DNA from: Wurfbainia villosa
Taxonomy: Eukaryota; Streptophyta; Magnoliopsida; Zingiberales; Zingiberaceae
Assembly: GCA_025175895.1 (NCBI GenBank)
Contig: CM046008.1
Span: 27,669,255-27,733,254 of the forward strand
Length of the DNA: 64,000 bases
Reading direction: 5' to 3'
Both the position numbers and the translations under genes were made by a program. The notes below the pieces were generated by a model that worked only from the letters and a program-made list of their open reading frames with translations, did no database searches and was not told where the DNA came from. Shown here piece by piece: positions 12,671 through 25,100 of this stretch (position 1 is the stretch's first letter; each line of letters begins with the position of its first letter).

Positions 12671-13035
12671 GAGCCCAAAAACATCCCTGCCAAGTTAGAT
12701 TTCCATGCCCATCTAACATCCCTGTAACAAAAATATGCAACAGAATACAAACTCATGAAAGTATTTTCAATGACTACGATGTAAAACTCAACCGAAAGTT
12801 TGTGTTGGCCATTAACTTGTTTCACTGCAAATGTGAAAAACGAGAAAAATGACCTATGCGAACTTATCAAATCACAAGACTATGAAGAATTATCTTTACT
12901 ACTTCGAATGCTTAAATTGGTTCAGGGGATAAGCAACCAAAAAGTAATAAGGCCACAACATCCAGCACATTTTAGAGTAATCTAGCAATTAGTGCCAAGT
13001 ACAAAAAACACATAAAAGATAAATAGCCAAGCCAA
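12671..13035. other. 3' flank of the proteasome alpha-5 gene
   Basis: Between E1 and the stop codon of the minus-strand proteasome gene; contains its 3'UTR. E1 has inserted about 370 bp beyond the stop codon. No other feature seen. Confidence 0.6.
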
Positions 13036-16000
13036 TCAAAGGCGAGCGATGACAACTTCGACCTCAGCAGGTGTATATAGATGGTAAGTAGGGGCAACCT
13101 TTGCAATGTCGACATTATTAGGGGTCACCTGTTCATGCAAATTACTAGTTTAGCAATGGGAAAAACATAATACTCAGAAGAATATGTAACACAAAATAGA
13201 AAACCTAGAATTGGAACCTTAAGCCTCAGTTTATAATGCATTGTTTATACACATTTAAAAGATCATCTAAGTCCAACCAATTGACCAAGTTATAATGCAC
13301 ACATAAGGAGCTTCAATGCAACATTACAGATCCAGGTTTGACGACACAGACACTTCAGTTATATAAATCAACTAGATACGGAAATGTCACAAGGATACCT
13401 TTTCCTCCATGACTTGTTTCAGGATTGAAAGAGCTATAGTTTCAGCTTCCTGAAGGGTTAGGTCCTGCATAAACAAGGCTCTCATGAAAACTATTCTCAT
13501 CCCCACTATCCAAATGCCACAACTCATAGGGTCAAAGCATGCACAAACTTGATGCATTACTTGACCTCTTATGCTTGCAAATAGAAAGTAACTATGGATT
13601 TAAATGACCACAGGCTGCTTCCAAAGTAATTTGCCTCACACCAGCTACTTTTATCTAAAATTGGCTCACCGTGTTGTATTGTTCTTGAAGAGAACTATCA
13701 GCTCCTTCAGATCCTGACCCTATTGCTTTCGCATTGCATTGCCAGAATGTGCCTGATGGATCAGTATAGTACCTGCAACTTATAGCATGTTATACTTAGA
13801 ACAAAACCTTACTATACAGGACTACATCACAATGTATGAGACGCTTCAGATTTTACCACATAACTTTTGACATTAGTAAATATCAAGCAGAAACCTTAAT
13901 GTAGAGAAAGATGAGTTCCAATAATACTGATGCATTAGAACATTTATCTTTTACTCTGTGAAGTATATTTTAGGCCATGTAAAGATCATCGTAGCAGTAG
14001 TAACAATTCCACAAGACAACAAAATCAGATCCCTCCTAGGCATGATAGTCATGAGAATTTTATGTTTTTGGGAACTTCAGCCACATTAGACCATTAAGGA
14101 AATAAAATATTATCTTAAATGAAACCACATTACCACTATGAAATAGTTAAATAAAGCTTGTGAAAAGTTTTTGTTGCTATATTTCCATAATGGTATATGT
14201 GCACTATCAAAGCAAATAACATTAGTAACAAAATAAATCTGCAAACATTACATGCAATCAACATCAGCAATCAGTTGCTGCACTAGACAGCATTAAAAAG
14301 TAACAAGTACTTACAAGCTAGGACCATGCTCATCATGACCAGCAATCAGAAGAGATACTCCAAAGGGTCGTGACTGCACCAATACCAATTAGTTAGAAAC
14401 CTTCATAATTCATATGACAATTTGGAAGTTTGAGGTGCAAGTTTAAATATGTAGACAGATGTGCTTGAATAAGTTGCTAAATCATCAATAATTGAGTAAT
14501 AAATCCTAGACAGAGAACCCCTTCGGTAATATTCAATAATTAACCATGGATATACATAATAACTTTCACTGGAACTCATACTGCTTATGATTCATCACAG
14601 TTTATAACCCTACAAAGAGAGAGAAATACATGATTTAAATTATTCTTAGCAGAATCTTTGATGTGGATGTAAAATCAAAACCAAAAGAGACAGATCTTAG
14701 CAATAGCATTAATATTAATTTGAAGAGATTCCTACGTATTCAGTATTCATTATACGAGCATCATAATTGGAATTCTTCCCTCAAAAAGTGAGTCAGCATG
14801 GCTATGCTAATTGAGAAACTTTCCACCATGAAACAAAGAAGCAAAGAAGGTAAAAAAAAAACATTGTTTCCTTTGGTAATTTACTCTTGGGGGTTTTGCA
14901 AAAAGAATCTACAGTGCTAACCATGAATTCTGCAAAGAAGAGAAGATACAAAAATTATGTCCCCCCTATAATTAATCTATAGTGCTAACCATAGATTCTT
15001 CATCTCCTTCACCAAATTGAAGAGCCAGATCACATAGTGCTTGGGTAGTTGACTCAACAGTCATTGCTTCACCATACGAAAACCTGTGATTCTGGTAGAC
15101 AAATTGATTTAATAAAAAAAAAAACAGGATGCCAGCTGTCTTACCAAAGTCCTACAGAGTTGAAAGACATGATAAAAGTTTCAATATGACCAAAGCTGTA
15201 GAACAGAACCTGAGTTTCAACACGACCATGCTCTACAAGAGTTCGTGCATCAGCTATCAATCCACTCATTGCACAGCCTATGTGCTCGTCGATCTCCATA
15301 ATCTTTTCCACACTACTGGGTTCCTGTAAAAGTAAAATAACTAGAATAGTAAGAAGCTACGAAAATGATCAACGTGTCAAAAATCAACAAAATGGACTAA
15401 GCACTATGCCACTATGTAGCTATTAGGACTTTTTAAAGAGAGATCAACTGATGTAGAGAGTGATGCTTCATCAAATCCTGATGAATTTCAACCTATTTCA
15501 AAACATAAGCTCTTAGTAGGACATCAAGTTGAGAAGTATTTCCCAGAAACATGGAAGTAATACAACATCCATAAGTTATAGTATGATATCAGCACACTGC
15601 TACAGTTTTAACAACCTAAAGAAGGACTTGCAAAATTATAATTAGTCACTGGTCGATTGATGCAGAAACAGGTAGTGTGTGATTCATCATTTGACTAAGA
15701 AACACGGTTGTTGAACATTAACACTTGGGCATTCATGACTTTAAATGATAATTTTTCTACAATATAATTGAATTTATTAGAGATTGCAGTTTAAAAATTT
15801 GTTTTTTGTTGATTAGCATGGGTGAAACACATAATAGGTCTGAGTCTAAGACGCGAGACATGCCTTCAACTTCTTCCACACATGTCTTCCCATCTTTGGT
15901 TCCTCTCACGATCTTTCATCTACATGAGTGGTTGGTATCACGGGCGAAGCGAACTCATAGGCGACGAGACACAAGAGGCAACTGATAGGTTATGAATGTT

Positions 16001-19000
16001 GTATTGGCAACAAAGTCTTCTTCCATAATCACAAAAGTCATCCAAGTCCAACAATCTGCTAAAATACTAGGATTTTAATTCATCTAACTCTTACTTCATC
16101 ATGTTCCATAAGCTAAGTGGAGACATGAGACGAACTACCCTGGATAAGGAGCCTTTGATCTTCTTCTTCTTTCTCCCTCCTAATCCTGATTGACCACCAG
16201 CACCATGTGTTAGCATTTCAACACAACAGTAGCAGGACATCATTTCTGTCAAAGCCAAACCCTTGGCTTGGAATGATACTTTAAACCTTGTTAGAGATTA
16301 TCAAGTTATCAATGGAATTGTTAAATCAAACATGCCATTCTCCATCCACTGCATTCTTAGGAAACAAATTTCTTTGAATGACATTCCTTTTGGATGTTTT
16401 CTTCCACCAACCAACTACCCCCTTAGGCCTTCAGCTACTTCTCCTTGCATCATCCTTTGTTTGGTTGAATGATTCATTGATATATGTAGTGTTTCGACAT
16501 GTAAATGTGCACATCACAACAATTATTTTACACTAATTCATTCTCTTGGTATTTTTAGGGTGCACTTTTTCATTATTTCACATTATTCTTGATCCAAATG
16601 GTCCAAAGAGAGATTCTTAAAATTATGAGATCAATCTAGTTCAACCTAAAAATTTAACTGTGTATTATATTCAAAGGATGAATGAGAAAAAAAAACAACT
16701 CATGTCTGGCATATTGAGAGAGAAAGGCAAGTTTAAAAAAAATCAAGCTTTAGTTTCCATTACATGAATAATACAGACGATAAAAAAAGTTCAACTTCAA
16801 TGTTTAGTTATTATTTTCTTCATTCATACTGTTATTATCCTCCAGTTAACTTTCCCAAATCTCTCTCCCCTTTATCCTTTCCCACCTCATCCTCTTCCAT
16901 CAAATCCACTCATAACAGGATGCCAGTTGTCAATTGAAGGATGTCTCCATAAAATGTTTTCAGATCTTTGTTTTATTTTATTTTTTTCAACAAGGTTTAA
17001 AGTTTTATTGCAAGCCAAGAGGAAGATGTTTAAAATTCTAGGCTAAGGTTTTATTAATCTCAGATAAGGAACTGAAAGGATTAAACAAACGGATGAGATC
17101 CTTGTTTTATGTGATCTCTTAAGTTGATGTGTAAGCCACTATCTCAAAGAAGGACCTCATCCACTTAGCTAGGGGTGTGCAATCGGTCGGTTAAACCGAA
17201 AAAACCGACCGAACCGACCGAACTTTCAAGTTCGGTTCGGTTCAATCGGAAATTCGGTTTTTTTATTTAAAAATATCGGTTTATTCGGTTTTTTCGGTTC
17301 GGTTTCGGGTTTTAACCGGAAAAATTCGGTTTACCGAACTGACCGATTTTTTCCCACAGTCGACTGATCGACACGCCTGTGTTGTGCTCAACACAGACGT
17401 GTCGCACATTTCTCATGTGCGACACGCCTATGTCGACGCCTGTGTCGACTGATTATCGCGATTTTATCTAAAATCGCGATTCGTGAAACCACAAATCACG
17501 ATTTTCTTCCCTAAACCCTAACCTTTCACTCTCAGCCTCTCGCCAACTCTCCTAAGTCATCTCTCCGGCCTCCGTCTCCTCTTCGTATTTGTCCATCCTA
17601 AACCCTAATTCTCTCCGTCTAGTCTCGCCTCTCTCCTAGGCTCCACTCGCACATCAAATTGCGGCTTCCTTCCTACACGCCACACCCTTTCAATTTTGAC
17701 GGTGACGGACGGTTGCTAGTTTACTATACTTATTTAGTTGTTTTACTATACTTATTTTTATGATTCAATTTCGACGGTAGCGATGATCATGATTCATGAA
17801 TAGTAAAAAATTTAGGTTTAGGGTTGTTTATAATTCTAAATTGCTAATCTAGTAAAATAGTTATATATAATTTTTAAATGAATTGTATGTTTTTTAGATG
17901 TCAATGCAAGGAAATCTTTCAAATATGGATGTTGATAATAGTTGTTCAATACTACATCTGATCTTGAGGTACAAGACCAATTGTGAGAAAAAAGTAAGCA
18001 AACGGAAAACAATCAAACCAAGAAGTGAGGTATGGGAGCATTTTAAAGTTTACCAATATGGCTAATGAGATTAAAGCCAAATGCAATTATTGTGATAAGG
18101 AGTTTTTGTGATCCATACAAGAATGGAACAACAAGTTTGAAATCTCATATGACCTCATGCAAGAAACATCCTTATGCTGAAACAACAAATCAAACGGTTG
18201 AGTTTTCAAGTGGGTGCAAAGCAAGGTGAGGATCTCTTATTTCTTGGAAATTTGATCAAGATGCATCTAGAAAAACATTAGCTAGAATGATTATCATGGA
18301 TGAATTGCCTTTTAAATTTGTAAGGAGAAGGGTTTAAAGCATTTATGTACATGGTATGTCCAAAGTTTAGAATTCCTTCGAGATGGGCGAGTTGCACGTG
18401 ATTGTCTTGAATTATACAAAATTGAAAGGAAAAATTGAAAAAGTCACATTGCATGATTCGACACAAAGAGTTTGTTTGACTACGATACATGGACATCGAT
18501 TCAAAAAATTAACTATATGTGTTTAGCTCATTTTATCGATAAAGATCGAAGTGCATAAAAGAATTTTGAATTTTGTCGATTACAAGTCATAAAAGCGAGG
18601 CCATCGTTTATCTATTGAAAATTGTTCGAGAGGTTGGGAAATTAATAGAATTTTCACTATTATTGATAATGCAAGTTCGAATGATGTCATTGTCGATAGT
18701 TTCAAGAAAAGATGGTTAGCTGGAATTCTACTATTTTAAAAGGTGAATTCATTCATATGAGATGTGTAGCTCATATAATCAATTTGATTGTTGTTGATGG
18801 CTTGAAAGATATAAATCCATCCGTGATGAGAGTCGTGAATGCTATTAAATATGTTTTGCAATCCTCTAGATTAAGCAAGTTCAACGAATGTGTCGAAATT
18901 GAAAAAATTGAAAGTAAAAATCATTGTGTTTGGATGTACCAACGCGGATGGAATTGACTTATTTGATGTTGAATGTAGCGAGAAAAATTTGAAAGAGCTT

Positions 19001-21743
19001 TTGATAGGTTTGATGAACAAGACCCATGCTTTAGTCATGTATCTTCAACGTCTGATTGGGGTGTTGTTGTGAATGATAATGGAGATATGATATTTGGACT
19101 CAGAGGAATGTCAAAGCAATTCTGAGACTATTGATGGGAAGCCAACTAGTAATCTTGATTGGAATAATATTAGACTTTTGCATCTCTATTGCAAGTTTTT
19201 TATGAGTTAACATTAAAAGTCTCGTGATCTTTATATGTCACTTCTAACACTTTGCAACGAAATCGATTCTATTCATTCCATTAAAGGAGTGGCAAGAAAG
19301 TGATGAACGATGTGTATTCAATGGGATTGAGAATGAAAATGAAATTTGATAAATATTGGGAGATCGGAGAAAATGAATAAATTGATTTATATTGCGGTGG
19401 TACTTGATCCAAGACATAAATTAGATTTTTGGAATTTATGTTGATTGAGTTATATGGAGATGAAAAAGGTGCGATAGCAGAAAGAATATAAAGGAGACTT
19501 TGTTTGCTACAAAATTATAAGGAGAAAATAGAGCCTCAAAGTAACACCTCAAAAAATTGGTTAATTGAGAATCGTGATAGCGACATCGTGCCTAAAAATA
19601 TGAGTCAAATAGATTTGAAAAGGCAATCAATCTTCGAAGTATAAGAAACAAAAGGCACAAATTTTTGGTGATGGCAACATGTCGTAATTAGATAAGTATC
19701 GAATGAAATAGTTGAAGAATATTGTGAGACTTTTGATATTTTGGGATGGTGGAAGCAAAATTGTCATAGATTTCCTATACTTGCTCAAATTGCTCGTGAT
19801 GTGTTAGTATTCCAATATCCAGCGTTGCTTGAATCCGCTTTGATCGGTGGTCGGGTACTTGATTGTTTGAGGAGTTCATTGACTCAAGAGTGGTAAAAGT
19901 CGATTTGTACTCAAGATTGGCTTCGATTAAGTTTGGTGCCAATTAATGTCGAAAAAATTTTAGAAGATGTAGAAAAACTTGAAAGCGGTACGTTTTATTT
20001 ATAGTTAGTTGTTTGTTTACAATTAAAAATAGATAGAGTATTAATTTGTTTGACTTGTATCATGTTATACTTTTTTTGTCAGAGTTTTCAAAAGTAATAT
20101 TGGATTCGTCTTCTTGACAACACCAATTGAGGTGTAATTAACTACTTATGGTATGCTTGATTATTATAATCTAGTTACAAGTGTATTTACTTTTTAATTA
20201 TCTTGTTCAAATGGTGATAATAAATTTGTACTTCTTGATCATTATTTATTAGGATAAACACAAGTGGTGAAGCAGACAAGTTTGAACTTTGAACTCTGAA
20301 GTAAGTCACAACTTACAGTCAAGGAGTGAAGGAAGGACCAAAGACTCAAGTCGACTCTCGAGTTTCAAGTGTTAACTCTCAAGATCTAAGGATACATTGT
20401 ATTCATTTTGATATTAGATAAGATCTAAGTGTAAAAAATTAAAATTATATGTTTTATTTGCTATGTTAGCAACTTGATTGCTTGAATGTTTTAATTTTAA
20501 CGAGATATTTTTATATATTTTGATGTGTTGATATTTATTAAATTGTATTTTGTATAGTTGTGTTATTGTGTAATATTAAATGTTTTAAATTTTAATGTTG
20601 AAATTTAAGAATATACAGGAAAACAACTTATATAAATATAGGGGAGGTAGTTTATATTGGCTTTGAATAGAAACCTGGCGTGTCGCGGTAGAAACAGCGA
20701 GCGTGTCGCGTAGAAGGCGTGTCGCGGTAGAGCACGAGCGTGTTGCTCTGTCCGTCGCGACAGGGCGTGCAAACGACACGGGCTTTGGACACGCGGTAGA
20801 GCCGCGAGCGTGTCATTGTTTTCCCATTACGACACGGGCTTTGCGCGCATAGAAACCTGAGCGTGTTGATGGCGTAAAAAATCGGTTTTTCGGTTTTTAA
20901 AAAAACCGATTAAATCGGTTGGTTGGTGAAAAATTTCGGTCGGTTCGGTTTAGTTAAAAAAAATTCGGTTTATTCGGTTTCGGTCTTAATCGGTTCGGTC
21001 GCTTCGGTTTTAACCGAATGCACACCCAGCTAACTGAGTTCGAAACCTAAAGTATTGCTATCCTCCTAGCAGTCATACATAAAGATGAAAATCTAATCAA
21101 AAAGGGACATCCAAAAATTTTAATGTAAATAACAGATTCACAGGTATGATGCTACGTGCAGAGGCTCTGACATAGCTCATACTATAAACAACGCAAACTC
21201 ATATTTCTAAGGTAAAATTCTGATACTTTCATTACTGTTAGTTATGTTGAAAACTTCAGCAACAAAATCAAACTTGAACTCGACCATACTAATAATCTAC
21301 AAAAGACAGAAAATAAAGGATGGTTTAATCAGCAAACCAGCAAGGGTGAGGTCACACGCTTCTCGACAGCAAGCACAACGCCTTCCTTCGTCCTCAATCC
21401 AATGGCCGTTGAGCCCAACTGTCACCAGAATCAAACCAATTCATCGCAGATCTAGAACCTGTGATCCGAGCACCTTCCGGCTCCAAGATCACAAAATGAA
21501 AAAGAAGGGAAAGCAGTAGAATAAACTGGTAACGAAAGAACCAACCTTGATGGCCTCGATGGCGTACTCGACCTGGAACAACCTCCCCTCCGGGGAGAAA
21601 GTGTTGACACCACGATCGTACTCAGTCCTGGGATCATAAGAACCCCCAAAACCCAAGGAAGAAATTAAGCTTGATCAATGAGAAAGATTAACGGTAGAAA
21701 AAATAGAGAGAGAGGAAGAGGATATCAACCTGGTGAGGAACAT
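13036..21743 (-). CDS. PAE1: 20S proteasome subunit alpha type-5
   Basis: Alpha-5 subunit of the 20S core, part of the outer gating ring of the proteasome in cytosol and nucleus. Nine coding exons on the minus strand: 21730-21743, 21546-21627, 21338-21418, 15210-15323, 14990-15091, 14315-14373, 13670-13772, 13399-13464, 13036-13128. They total 714 nt (237 aa), the usual length of plant PAE, with GT-AG junctions that all join in frame. The start MFLTRTEYDRGVNTFSPEGR carries the alpha-subunit N-terminal signature; LFQVEYAIEAIK, GVVLAVEKR, IDEHIGCAMSGL, RPFGVSLLIAG and YYTDPSGTFWQC follow; the end is TPAEVEVVIARL. Alpha subunits lack the catalytic Thr and none is expected. The third intron (15324-21337) is about 6.0 kb because of a hAT insertion. 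The start codon faces the argininosuccinate lyase start across 363 bp. No disabling change seen; PAE1 versus PAE2 naming is arbitrary. Confidence 0.97.
15324..17170 (-). other. Proteasome gene intron 3, part flanking the hAT insertion
   Basis: AT-rich intron sequence between exon 4 and the hAT terminus. Short ORFs (for example 16263-16472) show no domain. About 310 bp of the same intron continue beyond the hAT to the exon at 21338-21418. Confidence 0.7.
17898..19985 (+). pseudogene. hAT transposase remnant
   Basis: Pieces of a BED-zinc-finger hAT transposase spread over several frames. Near 18005-18160: SEVWEHF, then KCNYCDKEF and LKSHMTSCKKH, the C-x2-C..H..C of a BED finger. Near 18760-18900: RCVAHIINLIVVDGL, the conserved core block around the catalytic region. 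Near 19715-19960: FDILGWWKQNCHRFPILAQI and RVLDCLRSSLT, the hAT dimerisation domain. Many stops and frameshifts. Confidence 0.85.
20640..20880. repeat. GTGTCGCG-rich repeated stretch inside the hAT
   Basis: Contains several spaced copies of GCGTGTCGCGGTAGA-like words and related ACGACACGGGC words, just inside the right subterminal region. Probably a local minisatellite of the transposon; there is no coding signal. Confidence 0.6.
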
Positions 21744-22106
21744 TTCGAGCGATTTGATGTGGAAGCTGGGGAACTGGGAGCCGACGGCGATTGAGGTCGA
21801 GGCTTGGAAGGGTTCTCAGAAGAGGGTCCGCCCCCCGCTGCGAGGGTATTACAGAGAGCTCGACTTGCGGTCCAAGGAAGAGCAGCGTCGTGGGGCACGT
21901 TTGCCGCACGTGAGGATGCCTCGACCAGTCCGGTTTTGTCAAGCGGCCGGCCAAACGTTGAGGCGCATCAGCCCACCGAGCCGGACTATCTGAATCCAGT
22001 CTGACGCAGGGTCGCGCCGCGTTCCAGCCACTTGCCTTGCCAGCGCCACTAGGTTTTCTTAGTTCGGACTCTGGCGTTGATCTCCTCGCACTGACGATAA
22101 AAAAAA
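21744..22106. promoter_or_regulatory. Shared divergent promoter of proteasome alpha-5 and argininosuccinate lyase
   Basis: Only 363 bp separate the two divergent start codons (21743 on -, 22107 on +). The interval must therefore hold both 5'UTRs and both core promoters. It is GC-rich and lacks a clear TATA box in either direction, as is common for housekeeping genes. ORFs crossing it in several frames are composition artefacts of the GC content. Confidence 0.75.
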
Positions 22107-25100
22107 ATGTACTACGTGAGCTCCCTTCGCCCTGCGATCTACCACCACTCCCCCTGGGCTCACGGCGAAGGACTGCGCCGCCTCCAGCCATTTCCCACAG
22201 CCCCCCACAGCCTCCCCGCCGTTCGCTGGAGCTTCTCCGTCCCGCCGAGGGTCATGGCATCCTCCGAGTTGAAGGCGGCTCACGATCAGGGTCTCTCGAA
22301 GGAGGCCAAGCTGTGGGGCGGGCGATTCGAGGACAGCGTCACTGATGCCGTTGAGCGCTTCAGCGAGTCCGTCTCCTTTGACAAGGTTCTCTACGAGCAG
22401 GACATAATGGGCAGCCGAGCCCACGCTCATATGCTCGCGCACCAGGTTCGTGGTGTTTCTTAGCGGCGTTATTGACACTTGTTGAATATGAGAATTTCGG
22501 TGAAATTGCTTTCGTTTTTATATACCAGAATTCAGTCTATTGACACTTCTTGAATATGAGGCTCTCGGTGAAATTACTTTCTTTTTTATATACCAGAATT
22601 CAGTCCTATTCACGTTGAGACTCTCATAGTGCTGATGTGTTGACTTTTCTCTTCAATTTCATTTGAAATTAGGAGAGCTAGAATAGTGTTTGAAAAGCTC
22701 TGGCTTGGTTATGAAATGTGATTGTTTCACTAGTTGTCATTGTTCTTCTTCACTTGCTGATGATAAATGCACTTTTTTGGACTTATTTTACACATACACG
22801 TCCTTCTTGTGGACTGAAGATCTGTTACCCGATTAAATGAAAGTACAGTGTTAATCTCAGCAAGATGCTGAAGAAGTTTAGAAGGCATTTTTCCTATACA
22901 TCTATAGACACATGAAGCTGTTTTTTTCCCCTTTTTTTTTTGTTACAAAAATTATCCTGTATAATTATGAAGTTTGAATAATGCTAGTGATATAACCTTG
23001 CACAGTGGATAAGATTCATGATGTAGCAGACCATTTGGGACAAACAAACCAGCATGATAATAATAGATGAAGTTTAAGTTAGGTTTTACTTCGTGTGGTT
23101 TGTGGAGATCTTTATGATTGATGCAACTCCAAGAAATAATAGTTTAAATGCATCTAAGCCTTGTGCTGAACATCTAATGAACATTTATTCAGAGTTTATT
23201 GATTAAGAACACTGGAAACGTTCAAAGAAATATATTCTAGAGAGAGACATAACTAGAGTTCATAAAATTTGCACTTTTTGAGAACAAATTATATATGACA
23301 ATTGATCATTTTAAGCACACACTAAGTTCTTACAACCTTAATTCTACTAACTAATATATATTCAGGATTGTCGATTGATAGTGGAATATTTCTACGATAA
23401 TTAGGTGGCATAGTGTTTATTTAAAAAAAAATCCAGAATTAGTTTCTGTTAGACTATTTCTGCCACAAAGCATTGATTTAAATAATCAATGTCATGCAGG
23501 GTCTAATCACTGATAGTGATAGAGATAGCATTTTACGTGGTCTTGATGAGATTGAAAGAAGCATTGAAGAGGGGGAGTTTATTTGGAGAAAGGATAGGGA
23601 AGATGTGCATATGAATATTGAGGCTGCACTCACGGACATGATTGGAGAACCTGCAAAAAAGCTCCATACTGCAAGAAGTCGTAACGATCAAGTTGTTACA
23701 GATCTTCGTTTATGGTGTAGGATAGCCATAAATAAAATTGTGGATGCAATTAAAGAACTGCAGGTATGTTCATATAACTCTTATATTGCATTTTTTTATT
23801 GTATGCCTTTTGAGTTTGCTAATGTTTGAGCATAATATTTTATTTGGCAACACAAGAACCATAATTGCCATTTCCCATATCATGTCATTTTTTGCCTATC
23901 CCATGTTATTTGTTCTCATGCCATCATCATCAACAACCCATGCTTTGCTTGTTCTCATGCCATGATTATGATAATTATAGCTTTCACTATTGGTAAACTT
24001 GTGTTGATTTGAATGCATACTTAACTTTGAAATTGGTAGTTTGCTTGTTCTCATGATTATTGTAATTATAGCCTTCACTTTTGATAATCTTGTGTTAACA
24101 TGGATGTAAGGGTGGCCCGGCACAAAGCTCCCACCACTGCGGGGTCTCGGGGAAGGGTCAAACTGCATTAAGTCTATTGTACACAACTTTACCTCGTATT
24201 GCAAGTGGTTGTTTCCGTATGTTAACATGAATGTATAATTCAAAAATTACTTATCATTAAATCGTGAGTGGTTATGCTAATTTTCATTATGTATAATTTA
24301 TGTGTCTACATTTTAACTTTCACTATGTCTTTAAGGAAGTTGGCAAAGTGAAATAGGATTTTTGAATATAATGGAATAGCTTCATACTTTTCTAGTGGTC
24401 TGAAACATGATTTTAAACCACAAAAGGGGATTAATCCAATAAATAAATATTGTACAGTCGAAAATGTCTTCGTGGATTTTTGTTGGAAAATTTGGTTGTT
24501 TAACTCAGAATAAAGGACATGGATCTAGCTGAATCAGTATCTTTGGACTATGGTTTCTCCTTAAAATGCTAAATACCAATCTAAATGACCTAGAAAGAAA
24601 GAAAACATTTTCTTGACAATTTGACTTTCAAATGCCCTTTTTCTACTTGTTGATGCCTATGTTTGCCTTGTTAAACCAAACCAGCTATTGAAGGTATAAA
24701 TTGAAGCATTTGCTAATGATCTCACAGACTATCTTCAATTTTTTTTTACCTTGAACTGCAATGCATGATTGGCGAGCAAACTCATTGATACCTTTATGGA
24801 TTGGATGTGTTGGGATTAACAGTGGTCAATCCAATTCCATACAATTTCTAGGATAAGTCTCTAAGATCCTTTCAAATCTTAAAAAAATAACAACAAATAA
24901 ATGAGATTTTAGAATAAATTGCTAGAATTGGAGGGAAAATAGAAGAAATAGACTGACGCCCCACTCATACTTCACCATTGCTTTAGGGGACACCCATTTT
25001 ATTTGAGGTGCATTCCTCACTGGATGGATTATGGGTTGTTCACCTCTTTGTGCAATATGCATTTTTCATTTTCGGTTGGATTGCATGTTCACGTTTTATG

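Larger units (their letters stand above)
17171..21028 (+). mobile_element. Degenerate hAT-family DNA transposon in a proteasome gene intron
   Basis: Terminal inverted repeats: left AGGGGTGTGCAATCGGTCGG and right, reversed, TGGGTGTGCATTCGGTTAAA, with typical hAT GGGTGTGCA ends. Both subterminal regions are packed with TTCGGTT/AACCGA words (17190-17345 and 20880-21015). The inside holds a decayed transposase on + (BED finger and C-terminal dimerisation motif). The 8-bp flanks (ACTTAGCT left, AGCTAACT right) match at only 5 of 8 positions, so the target duplication is doubtful. About 3.86 kb; not capable of moving by itself. Confidence 0.85.

Noticed and set aside
17163..21035. 8-bp target duplication of the hAT element
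   Set aside because: ACTTAGCT and AGCTAACT match at only 5 of 8 positions; not enough to claim.
21688..22478. ORFs across the proteasome-ASL promoter on both strands
   Set aside because: GC-driven open frames without domains; they conflict with the two well-supported starts.
23896..24243. 115-codon antisense ORF in ASL intron 2
   Set aside because: It mostly translates the SINE copy.
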